From Lachnospiraceae bacterium (GTDB lineage Bacteria > Bacillota > Clostridia > Lachnospirales > Lachnospiraceae): DNA of 64,000 nucleotides. Within the stretch, counting starts at the first letter, position 1. The number at the start of each line of letters is the position of its first letter. The position numbers were made by a program, and so were the translations under genes. The notes beneath the pieces are model-generated. The model saw nothing but the letters and a program-made list of their open reading frames with translations. It did no database searches and was not told where the DNA came from. Positions 31,314 through 39,664 of the stretch are shown here, piece after piece. The stretch lies in contig SVFM01000009.1 of assembly GCA_015056865.1 (NCBI GenBank), positions 27,746 through 91,745 of the forward strand, in the 5' to 3' direction.

Positions 31314-33026
31314 TTATCCCTCCAATTCTTTATAGTAATAGTCGGGTATGACATTTATTGATACTTTGTTATCTTTGAGTTTCTGCGCTTGCTGCGCATC
31401 AAGGAGGAGGTCGTGCCCCATATAGATTTTTTTACAAAGACTACTTTCATTGAGACTTTCAACAAAAGTGTCCAACTCATCCTCTGTCAGTATGATTGCT
31501 ATTTCCGCATTTTCGGTAAAGTTAATGCCGTTTTCAAGTTCGACAAGCTCCCGAACATGGGTAAGCAGTTCATCTGCATATTCGTAATACATACGTTCGC
31601 TTATGGGGATATAATCGACTTTGTAATATTTCAACGAAGCGGCATAATTATCTTTGTCAATTACACGCTTTACACGTTCGTATGTAATATCTCGGCAGAT
31701 ATTGTTCTCATTATTGGTGCAAAGTATAAATCTGCGGTTGCCACCATCCTCTGCATTCAATTTCATGACGGAGTGTCCCGTTGTTCCACTACCCGCAAAA
31801 AAGTCGAGAACAAAGGGATTTTCGCTGAAGTCTATCATTTCCAGGGCACGTCTAATTAAATACGTAGGCTTGGCATAGGTAAAAGGAGATGTGCCAAACA
31901 ACTCTTTAAGTTCGTTGGCAGCATTTTGATAGTTCATTTCCTTTTCATCCCACAAGGATTTAGCTTTTGTTCGACGCACCGTGTCACCTGATGCCATATA
32001 ATCCTTTTGGTATATATCCCAAACAATATCGTTTCCGCGTTTAACGGTTTTAGCTATCAATTTGTCGCCATCAACAGCAACTTTTTCACGGCTCCAACGC
32101 CATGTTCCTTTTTCACCAGTAGAAGGCTGATAAGGATATATCGCTATTGTGTGCTCACTATCTTCTTCAAGCGATATGCCCGCATTGTTAGGGTTCACAT
32201 AGAATGGGTAAAACAGCTTTGGTCTTTCACTCGCTCTCCAAAATCCTCCGCGCTGTCTTAACCCAAGAAGTCTATAAGCACCGGTTTCATCTGACAAATT
32301 ATATTCTGATTGCATATCATCGGTCAATTTATGGCCTATGATAGCAGACGAAAAAACATCTTTTGCATATACCAAAACATATTCGTGCACACTTGCAATT
32401 TCCTTTGTGGATTGCGAACCACGCGGGTTACTTTTTACAATAACATTAGCAATGAAATTATGCTCACCAAAAATATCATCGCATAAAGATTTTAAGGTCG
32501 ACATTTCGTTGTCGTCTATTGAAATAAAGATTACTCCCTGCGAAGAAAGAAGCTTTTTAGAAATTCTTAAACGTGAATCCATAAACGAGAGCCACTTGCT
32601 GTGCCGAAAACCGTCTAAACCATCAACTTTATTATCATCATAAGTAAAGTCCTTGTTTCCCGTATTGTAGGGAGGATCTATATAAATCATTTGAATGCGG
32701 CCTTTGTGTGTCTTTTCCAGAAGCTTGAGTGACGCAAGATTGTCACCTTCGATGAGGAAATTCATTTCTCCACCATTTGCAATATAGAGATCCCTCTGCT
32801 CTGTTAATACAGGCGTATGGGTTGCAAGAACCTCGTCAATATCCTCGCGGTGTTCTTCAAAGATGAGGCCATACTTTTTGCCGTTTACGTCCTTTTCCAA
32901 CTCAGAAAGATACGACAAAAGGTTACCGGTATTCTCATCCTGCGGTGCAGCAGAAATAAATGTGCGTATTTCTTTTATTTTCGCAAGCAGATCCTCTCGC
33001 TTTTGCTTTGAAACATTTGTACTCAT
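31314..33026 (-). CDS. Type III DNA methyltransferase Mod subunit
   Basis: IYIDPPYNTGNKDFTYDDN precedes VLDFFAGSGTTGHSVMKLN (beta-class order); paired with Res. Confidence 0.93.
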   Translation of the reverse strand: MSTNVSKQKREDLLAKIKEIRTFISAAPQDENTGNLLSYLSELEKDVNGKKYGLIFEEHREDIDEVLATHTPVLTEQRDLYIANGGEMNFLIEGDNLASLKLLEKTHKGRIQMIYIDPPYNTGNKDFTYDDNKVDGLDGFRHSKWLSFMDSRLRISKKLLSSQGVIFISIDDNEMSTLKSLCDDIFGEHNFIANVIVKSNPRGSQSTKEIASVHEYVLVYAKDVFSSAIIGHKLTDDMQSEYNLSDETGAYRLLGLRQRGGFWRASERPKLFYPFYVNPNNAGISLEEDSEHTIAIYPYQPSTGEKGTWRWSREKVAVDGDKLIAKTVKRGNDIVWDIYQKDYMASGDTVRRTKAKSLWDEKEMNYQNAANELKELFGTSPFTYAKPTYLIRRALEMIDFSENPFVLDFFAGSGTTGHSVMKLNAEDGGNRRFILCTNNENNICRDITYERVKRVIDKDNYAASLKYYKVDYIPISERMYYEYADELLTHVRELVELENGINFTENAEIAIILTEDELDTFVESLNESSLCKKIYMGHDLLLDAQQAQKLKDNKVSINVIPDYYYKELEG

Positions 33027-33045
33027 ATTCTATTCTCCTAAATTA

Positions 33046-33840
33046 TCAAATACCTAAAAGCTTATATAATTCATCTAACGCGTGTTTTTTATTGTCGTGT
33101 TCTTCTTTCCATTTCTTCAAAATATCATCTGATAAATTAATCATACTTTTAATTGGTCCGCTTACGTCATATCCAATTTTTAGATCTGAATGTGCAAACG
33201 AAGCACCTTGATCATACCGTTCTTGTAAAAAACTGCGTCTTTGGGGCGGAGAAATTTGAATCATAGTAGAAATTGATAATTCATGATAAATCCAAGGGGA
33301 TATAGTTTTCTCCTTTTTGCTGATTTTATCTAACTCATCAGCCATAATTATTGAATTCGGTGTATTAAAAAAGATGATACATTCTGTTTTATTTATCATC
33401 TCAGTCAAAGCCGTAGACAACATCATATGAACATGACTCGTTGTGTAATTTCTTAAATTATAGTCGTATGTTTTAGTTTTTGGCTTATAACAATATTTTT
33501 TGTCAATTTTATTAAGCAACTCGTCGCAATAGCCCCATGAACACGAATCAATAAATGCTTCCAACCCAAAATTCAATTTAAGCCAACCAGCAAAAGCCTT
33601 GACTTTATGTAAGTCTTTATGAGAATGGGATATAAATATATCCTTTTGAGAAATAGAAAACCAATGTTCTTTCAAGGCAGATCCGTTAATTATACCTTCC
33701 TCTGTAATGTATTCAGATAAACAGCCCTGCACTTCCTTCTGATGTTCCGAATACATTTGATTTCCCAGTGTTAAGCATGGATTTAGTTCATTGTTATAAA
33801 AGGCATTTGATGGAATAAAATTGAATTTTGCAAACATCAT
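33046..33840 (-). CDS. TIR-like domain protein (putative NADase effector)
   Basis: KDIFISHSHKDLHKVKAFAGWLKLNFGLEAFID (TIR box 1-like) and ISPWIYHELSIS (TIR alpha-C W-x-x-E-L catalytic Glu-like). Confidence 0.7.
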   Translation of the reverse strand: MMFAKFNFIPSNAFYNNELNPCLTLGNQMYSEHQKEVQGCLSEYITEEGIINGSALKEHWFSISQKDIFISHSHKDLHKVKAFAGWLKLNFGLEAFIDSCSWGYCDELLNKIDKKYCYKPKTKTYDYNLRNYTTSHVHMMLSTALTEMINKTECIIFFNTPNSIIMADELDKISKKEKTISPWIYHELSISTMIQISPPQRRSFLQERYDQGASFAHSDLKIGYDVSGPIKSMINLSDDILKKWKEEHDNKKHALDELYKLLGI

Positions 33841-33856
33841 TTATCTCCTTCGTATT

Positions 33857-35311
33857 TTATACCAACTTACATAACACAACTAATCCTATAATTATCGCAC
33901 CATATAAGAGTATTTCAGTAGGTAAAAGCATAACTCTAAAAACAGAATACGTCCATCCCTTACATTTATTTATTGGAATTTCATATTCAGATATTTCTAG
34001 CGTTCCTTCTCCTGTCCCAATTACATTGTTATAGATAGCGATGAGCTTTCTCTCTTTGGATAAATACAGCGAGTCCAATATCCAAAACAATATCGTTGAT
34101 GCAATAGCTGCATAAATATATATTTTGTTTCCGGGATTCTCTTTTGTGATACTAGTAACAAAAACTGCAATCATCGCAGACACTAATGTAATTGCCCATC
34201 CTTTCATATGGAATGAGCATTGATTCATTCTACCTATGTTATTTTGTAAAAATTCAAGGTGTTTTTCATTCGGTTTCATTTTTGACTTCTTCTCCTGTTC
34301 TACTTTTTCTGTCGAAAAATACTTGCAGATTGCTCTGTGTAATGTGTAAAAGTCATCGTTCGCAAACGAATCACGCGAAACGTTGTCGCCCTTTAAGTAC
34401 GCCACATATCCAACAAATCCACCAAAAACAACTTCTCGCAGCTCATAATTAGTGCAACTGTTTAGGCTTAATCGAAGATTACGTATCGTTTCAATATCTT
34501 TCTTTATTGCAGACTTAGTCTTTTTTCGTATTGTTTTTAAAGCATATTTTTGAAGAGCGTTTATTACATGCTGACGCGTTTTTAACACTTTCTCTTCGTC
34601 TTCACTAATAATAATTCTATCCTCAAGCATTGTGATCTTGCTTTCCAACAACCTCAGTTCACACTCTTCAACTTGATATGCATAAGAGCCATCTTGCCCC
34701 CTTTTTACATATTTTAGGAGGATTACAATAAAGAAGGCAATAACTATGATTCCGATATTAATTACAGCTTGCCATGAATTTCGTAAACCCGCCAAATCAC
34801 AGAAGAACGAAGCGATTACCGATATTACCAACGAATAGAAATATGTAGTAAGATCATTAAACAGATTCTTTCTGACAGATAAGAAATCCTTTCTTGCATA
34901 TAGTCTATCAATTTCTTTGTTATCAATTATTCTATCAACCTCTCCGTTTTCCTGATAATAATAATTAATAACACCTATCTTTGAAATATAGTCTGCCTGA
35001 GATACGACAGAATAACAATCAATATTCCCAAAAACCTTATCATCGCATTTTCTCATATTATGAAAACTAAGTTTTACAGAAATAATTCCTTTTGCAATCA
35101 CAGCAATAGGTATGCCCGAAAGGCCTATAACAATAGCCCAAGACAAGATAATTTCTGCTATCTGAAAATGCTCAGAAGTAAAATTGCTTTTTAGTATATA
35201 CAGCAGAAAATAACTCACAAAGCCTAAAACAAAGTCAAACAAGAAGATTTTAATAACAAGCTTGTCTAATCTATGTGTAATCTTTTCGAGCCATTTAAAT
35301 AATTTATCCAT
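33857..35311 (-). CDS. Multi-TM membrane protein, putative partner of the TIR protein
   Basis: 484 aa; N-terminal TM pairs plus C-terminal region NEKHLEFLQNNIGRMNQCSFHMKGWAITLVSAMIAVFVTS...ILFWILDSLYLSKERK with further TMs; 16-nt intergenic gap to the TIR gene. Confidence 0.65.
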   Translation of the reverse strand: MDKLFKWLEKITHRLDKLVIKIFLFDFVLGFVSYFLLYILKSNFTSEHFQIAEIILSWAIVIGLSGIPIAVIAKGIISVKLSFHNMRKCDDKVFGNIDCYSVVSQADYISKIGVINYYYQENGEVDRIIDNKEIDRLYARKDFLSVRKNLFNDLTTYFYSLVISVIASFFCDLAGLRNSWQAVINIGIIVIAFFIVILLKYVKRGQDGSYAYQVEECELRLLESKITMLEDRIIISEDEEKVLKTRQHVINALQKYALKTIRKKTKSAIKKDIETIRNLRLSLNSCTNYELREVVFGGFVGYVAYLKGDNVSRDSFANDDFYTLHRAICKYFSTEKVEQEKKSKMKPNEKHLEFLQNNIGRMNQCSFHMKGWAITLVSAMIAVFVTSITKENPGNKIYIYAAIASTILFWILDSLYLSKERKLIAIYNNVIGTGEGTLEISEYEIPINKCKGWTYSVFRVMLLPTEILLYGAIIIGLVVLCKLV

Positions 35312-35417
35312 TAATTACACCTTTCTATATGCGCAGTCTTTGCTCCTAATCCTCGTTCCTCTAGCGGTAAATTCCCTTCAGATCTTCGATTGCCACTTTG
35401 GGGGTGAGGGAAGATTA

Positions 35418-36503
35418 TCAAACCAAAACTTCCCACTTGCCGTAGCGTTTGCCGCCCTCACGGCGGATATAGTTCTTATCCTGCAGGGATTTCATCAGGC
35501 GTTTGACGGTGGCTATGGATTTTCCGGTGGCTTCCACAAGCTCTTGCTGTTTGATGGTTGGGTTCTTTGCGACCAATTCCAAAATTGCAAGTTCTTCTAA
35601 AGTACAGTCCAAAGTATCAAATTGATACTTTGAAATCTCGGATTTGACACTTTGAGAATAGTTTGTCTCTGCATAATCGACGTGCATAAATCTGTTCTTC
35701 AGTTCGTGGTCGGTATCGAGTAACAGATTGCTGAAGAACATTTCCAAAAATTTCGTCGTGGAATGGATGCCCTTTTGCAGGTTATTATAGTTAGCACGAA
35801 CCAGCGCATTACGGAAATACCAGGAGTTCTTCTCAAAGGCGTCGTTGTTGACACGGAAACCAAAGGTCTTCATATACTTGATCATAAACACAGCGGTTGC
35901 TCGGGTGTTGCCCTCGCAGAAGGGATGGATCTGCCAGATATCTGACGCAAACTTCGCCAAATGTCTGACCGAAGCTTCCACCAACAGACCCTCATAGGAG
36001 AACTGCTTTTCCTTGGCAAAGTCGTAGTCCAAAGTGTCACGGATGCTGGTAAAATCCGCATAGATCACCGTGTCGCCGTTCAGTACCCATTCCTTTTTCG
36101 TGATGTTATACTGACGGATCTGACCGGCGTGCCCCCACACGCCCTCAAACAGTCTGCGGTGAATGGTCAGCCACTCAGCCGGAGAAAATTGAAAGCTCTT
36201 TTCACCCAGGAGCTTTGCGATCCGTGTGGAAACGATATCTGCCTCTTTGGTGTTGTCCTCCGCTTCGGTGCGCTCTGTGCGCTGCTCGTAGTAGCTCTGG
36301 ATACGCTTCTGAGCCTCGTCAATGGTGATATTACCCTCGATGTGCTCCTTGGCAGTATCCAGCAAATACGCAGAGATTTTCAGACCGTCAACCGCCTGCA
36401 AGCCTATGGCAGTCTGCCACGCCTCGGTTTTTTCAACCTTGCCGGGTTCGCCTTGCCTTATATATTCTTCCAGATCATATTGCCATTTCATTTCATCTGA
36501 CAT
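35418..36503 (-). CDS. Fic family protein with C-terminal winged-helix-like region
   Basis: IHPFCEGNTRATAVF Fic motif variant; N-terminal GNITIDEAQKRIQSYYE (VbhA-antitoxin-like); C-terminal NPTIKQQELVEATGKSIATVKRLMKSLQDKNYIRREGGKRYGKWEV. Confidence 0.9.
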   Translation of the reverse strand: MSDEMKWQYDLEEYIRQGEPGKVEKTEAWQTAIGLQAVDGLKISAYLLDTAKEHIEGNITIDEAQKRIQSYYEQRTERTEAEDNTKEADIVSTRIAKLLGEKSFQFSPAEWLTIHRRLFEGVWGHAGQIRQYNITKKEWVLNGDTVIYADFTSIRDTLDYDFAKEKQFSYEGLLVEASVRHLAKFASDIWQIHPFCEGNTRATAVFMIKYMKTFGFRVNNDAFEKNSWYFRNALVRANYNNLQKGIHSTTKFLEMFFSNLLLDTDHELKNRFMHVDYAETNYSQSVKSEISKYQFDTLDCTLEELAILELVAKNPTIKQQELVEATGKSIATVKRLMKSLQDKNYIRREGGKRYGKWEVLV

Positions 36504-36520
36504 ATCTGAACCTCGTTTCG

Positions 36521-37129
36521 TTATCTTAAATCTTCCGTCTTGAAAGTCGTATAACCCTCGTAGTAGTAGCTGTGGTCGATGCCCTTCATATAGACCTCGC
36601 GGCTATAGATGTCGTCAGTCAGGGCGGCTTTCAGGATATGCTTGATTTCGATATCCTTGATAGGGCTACGCTCCATTGCAAGCAGGTAATCCTCTTTATC
36701 CACTTTGCTCCAATCCACCACCTTGCCGATCTCCTTCTTAAAGATGCAGTCCAACCAGATGCGTGTGCTCCTGCCGTTGCCCTCACGGAAGGGATGGGCG
36801 ATATTCATTTCCACGTATTTCTCCACGATCTCGTCAAAGGTGTGCTGGGGCATCTTGTCGATGTTGGCAAGGGCCGCTTCAAGATACATCAGCGGAGCAA
36901 AACGGAAGTTGCCCTTTGCGATATTCACGGCGCGAAGCTCGCCGGCAAAGTCGTAGATCTCGTCAAAGAGATATTTATGGATGGCTTTCAGCGAAGCAAA
37001 CGTACCGGCCTCTAAGCTGTCAAGCAAGCCGTTTTCAAACAGCTCCACCGCTTTCTTCTTGCTGATGCGTTCTTCTGCTTCTGCAAGCTCGGGAGAGCTG
37101 GTAATACCAAGTTTATTTTCGAGAGCCAT
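36521..37129 (-). CDS. Fic family protein (class III-like, C-terminal inhibitory motif)
   Basis: AHPFREGNGRSTRIWLD Fic core; C-terminal SYYYEG fits the (S/T)xxxE(G/N) inhibitory motif. Confidence 0.92.
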   Translation of the reverse strand: MALENKLGITSSPELAEAEERISKKKAVELFENGLLDSLEAGTFASLKAIHKYLFDEIYDFAGELRAVNIAKGNFRFAPLMYLEAALANIDKMPQHTFDEIVEKYVEMNIAHPFREGNGRSTRIWLDCIFKKEIGKVVDWSKVDKEDYLLAMERSPIKDIEIKHILKAALTDDIYSREVYMKGIDHSYYYEGYTTFKTEDLR

Positions 37130-37149
37130 AATACACCTCCAAGATCAAA

Positions 37150-37614
37150 TTAAATAGTGACTACAATCAAAACCGACGCAGCAACGACAAGCAGAACTCC
37201 CATTAAGTAGGTTAAACACCCTGCAGGTTTTGATGATGTATTTTTATATTGTGGGTATGTATAATTCATTGATTCGGTCAATTTCTGTTCTTGCGTAGCC
37301 TGTGGGCATCGTGCTTTACGATATAATGCAAGTGGATCCCTTGCCGACATAATGCGTGAATGAAAATTGATAAGCCACTGTGTATCCTCCGGTTTACACA
37401 TATTTTCTTCGATACAACCCGGTTCGTGCACGATTTGATTCCTTACCCAACGATAATGCTTTAGTTGCTTTAGATCTTCATCCCATCCTAACACATATCG
37501 AGAGCCAACGGGGTTGCTAATCATTTCATCAATGTATGATGACACCCCGTGATTATCGTCATATATCTCACTACACAGTTTCTCAAGTCTTTTGTATGAA
37601 TCAATAAAACTCAT
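37150..37614 (-). CDS. DUF6548-like hypothetical protein with C-terminal TM
   Basis: MSFIDSYKRLEKLCSEIYDDNHGVSSYIDEM...GWDEDLKQLKHYRWVRNQIVHEPG; C-terminal GCLTYLMGVLLVVAASVLIVVTI. The family name is from memory. Confidence 0.6.
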   Translation of the reverse strand: MSFIDSYKRLEKLCSEIYDDNHGVSSYIDEMISNPVGSRYVLGWDEDLKQLKHYRWVRNQIVHEPGCIEENMCKPEDTQWLINFHSRIMSARDPLALYRKARCPQATQEQKLTESMNYTYPQYKNTSSKPAGCLTYLMGVLLVVAASVLIVVTI

Positions 37615-37623
37615 CAGCCACTC

Positions 37624-37740
37624 CTATTTCGCTTCATCAGGGACAAACTCCATAATATGGTCCGCATTACAGTTAAGGACAGCTCAAACATTGCCCAGGG
37701 TGTTAACCTGAACAAATTCGTTCCTGCCCTTCTTCGCCAT
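37624..37740 (-). pseudogene. Remnant of an XRE-type HTH regulator with one in-frame stop
   Basis: Minus-strand frame MAKKGRNEFVQVNTLGNV*AVLNCNADHIMEFVPDEAK*; the ALNCNxxDIMEFVPDE-like tail is typical of short XRE regulators. Confidence 0.55.
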
Positions 37741-37844
37741 AACAACCTTCAAAGAATTTATTTATGATTATTATACCACTTTTCACCATTCTTTTCAATT
37801 TTTATCAAATATTTCGAAACAAAATTGAGACCAATGTCACTTGG

Positions 37845-37874
37845 GAATAACGTACTTGGCGCTGTTCATATAGT
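37845..37874 (+). promoter_or_regulatory. Candidate SigE/SigK-like promoter driving the recombinase operon
   Basis: GAATAAC (37845..37851), 15-nt spacer, CATATAGT (37867..37874); RBS AGGAGG at 37889 before ATG 37901. Confidence 0.45.
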
Positions 37875-37900
37875 GTAATATCAATTATAGGAGGCTTTAT

Positions 37901-38086
37901 ATGGCAGAAAACAATATGCCAAAGACCCTTTGTAAAAGTGTTTTCAAAAGCGGCGAAAACACCATCAGTAAGCAGGATTTCACCAAAATATGGATCCAGC
38001 TTATCAACACTTTAGAGAAAGGCAAAAGTCTAAACTCATGCAACACAAAAACAGCTTGTCCTATCTCTAAGGAGATAACAAATTGA
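37901..38086 (+). CDS. 61-aa protein overlapping the recombinase gene; candidate recombination directionality factor
   Basis: MAENNMPKTLCKSVFKSGENTISKQDFTKIWIQLINTLEKGKSLNSCNTKTACPISKEITN; good RBS; stop overlaps the recombinase TTG start. Confidence 0.65.
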   Translation: MAENNMPKTLCKSVFKSGENTISKQDFTKIWIQLINTLEKGKSLNSCNTKTACPISKEITN

Positions 38087-39636
38087 AAGTAGCTATTTAT
38101 TGCCGCTTATCCGAGGAAGATAGAAACAAGCAGGTTGAAACCGACGACTCGGGCAGCATCCAAAACCAAAAGGCGATGCTGGTCGGATACGCCATCGAAC
38201 AGGGATGGGAAATCTACTGTATCTACAGCGACGACGACTACGCCGGTGCAGACAGACGCAGGCCCGAGTTTAACCACCTGCTGCAGGACGCAGAAGCAAA
38301 AAAGTTTGATATTATCCTCTGCAAAACCCAATCCCGTTTCACCCGTGAGCTGGAACTGGTGGAAAAGTACATCCATGGTCTGTTCCCTATCTGGGGCATC
38401 CGATTTATCAGCATCGTGGACAATGCCGACACCGCCAACAAGGGCAACAAAAAGTCCCGCCAGATCAACGGGCTTGTAAACGAGTGGTACTTGGAGGATA
38501 TGTCCGACAACATCCGAAGCGTTCTAAAGAACAGACGGGAAAACGGATTCCATATCGGCGCCTTTGCCCTTTACGGGTACAAAAAAGACCCCGATCAAAA
38601 GGGACATCTGATCATCGACGAGGAAGCTGCCGCTGTGGTCCGTGAGGTGTTTACCCTCTTCTCCCAAGGCTACGGCAAAACCGCAATCGCCCGTATGCTC
38701 AATGACAGGGGCATTCCCAATCCAACCGAATACAAGCGTCTGAAAGGACTGCGCTACAAACAGCCTACTGCCAAGAACAGCACTCTTTGGAAATACTTTG
38801 CAATTTCCGATATGCTGGTCAATGAAATCTACATTGGAAATATGGTGCAGGGCAAGTACGGCAGTATTTCCTACAAGACCAAGCAGAACAAGCCCCGCCC
38901 TAAAAGTGGGTGGTACATCGTCGAGGGCACGCATGAGCCCATTATCGACCGTGAACTGTGGGACAGGGTGCAGAAGATGATAAAGGAACGGGCAAAGCCT
39001 TTTGACGTGGGCACCATCGGTCTGTTTGCAAGGAAGGCTCGTTGCGCCAACTGCGGATACGTGATGCGCTCCTCTAAAAATCGGGGCAAGCACTATCTAC
39101 AGTGCTCCAACCGTCACGTGGCGAAGGATGCCTGCATCGGCTCCTTTATCTCGGTTGACAAATTGGAGCAGATGGTGATCGACGAACTGAACAGACTTTC
39201 CGCAGAATACCTGAACAAGGACGATCTGGAGAGAAATATTGAGTTCTGCAATGATCTGCAAGCGCAGAAAGACAGTATTCTCAAAAACATTGCCGCATAC
39301 GAAAAGCGTGTTGCAGAGTTATCCAAAGGTATTCGGGAACTGTACATGGATAAGGTCAAGGGACTGATCAGTACCAGTGACTATGGGGCAATGTCTAAGG
39401 ACTTTATTAATGACCGTGACCGCCTTGAAAAACTGATTGACCATGGGTGTAAGCAGATCGAAGAAATCGACGTTAAAATCAAAGTCGATGACAACCGCAG
39501 AGAGATCACCCGGCGTTACACGAACCTCAAACACCTCACAAGAGAGATGGTCGAAATCCTTATTGACTACATTTCCGTAGGCAAGAGAATCCCACAAACC
39601 AAGGACGTTCCCATCGAAATTCATTGGAATTTTTGA
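38083..39636 (+). CDS. Large serine recombinase
   Basis: 517 aa; VAIYCRLSEEDRNKQ...GSIQNQKAML resolvase domain, recombinase domain, CANCGY...YLQCSNRHVAKDAC Zn ribbon, C-terminal coiled coil; ends 20 bp before the attR core. Confidence 0.95.
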   Translation: MKVAIYCRLSEEDRNKQVETDDSGSIQNQKAMLVGYAIEQGWEIYCIYSDDDYAGADRRRPEFNHLLQDAEAKKFDIILCKTQSRFTRELELVEKYIHGLFPIWGIRFISIVDNADTANKGNKKSRQINGLVNEWYLEDMSDNIRSVLKNRRENGFHIGAFALYGYKKDPDQKGHLIIDEEAAAVVREVFTLFSQGYGKTAIARMLNDRGIPNPTEYKRLKGLRYKQPTAKNSTLWKYFAISDMLVNEIYIGNMVQGKYGSISYKTKQNKPRPKSGWYIVEGTHEPIIDRELWDRVQKMIKERAKPFDVGTIGLFARKARCANCGYVMRSSKNRGKHYLQCSNRHVAKDACIGSFISVDKLEQMVIDELNRLSAEYLNKDDLERNIEFCNDLQAQKDSILKNIAAYEKRVAELSKGIRELYMDKVKGLISTSDYGAMSKDFINDRDRLEKLIDHGCKQIEEIDVKIKVDDNRREITRRYTNLKHLTREMVEILIDYISVGKRIPQTKDVPIEIHWNF

Positions 39637-39656
39637 TATGTTGCACTTATGAAGTT

Positions 39657-39664
39657 GCAGCAGA
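39657..39664. repeat. Right attachment-site core (attR) GCAGCAGA
   Basis: cttatgaagtt-GCAGCAGA-gcaaaaggcc, the point where CotJC homology resumes. Confidence 0.8.

Larger units (their letters stand above)
27367..39656. mobile_element. 12,290-bp serine-recombinase element inserted in cotJC, carrying defence-type cargo
   Basis: 8-bp direct repeat GCAGCAGA at 27367..27374 and 39657..39664. Deleting 27367..39656 fuses the CotJC halves in frame. A large serine recombinase sits at the right end. Confidence 0.92.

Noticed and set aside
35330-35417. Possible C-terminal remnant (…LPSPPKVAIEDLKGIYR*) on the minus strand
   Set aside because: Too short to assign to a family; it could be chance.
27367-39656. 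Prophage or ICE interpretation of the element
   Set aside because: No capsid, tail, terminase, lysis, relaxase or T4SS genes; only a recombinase module plus cargo.
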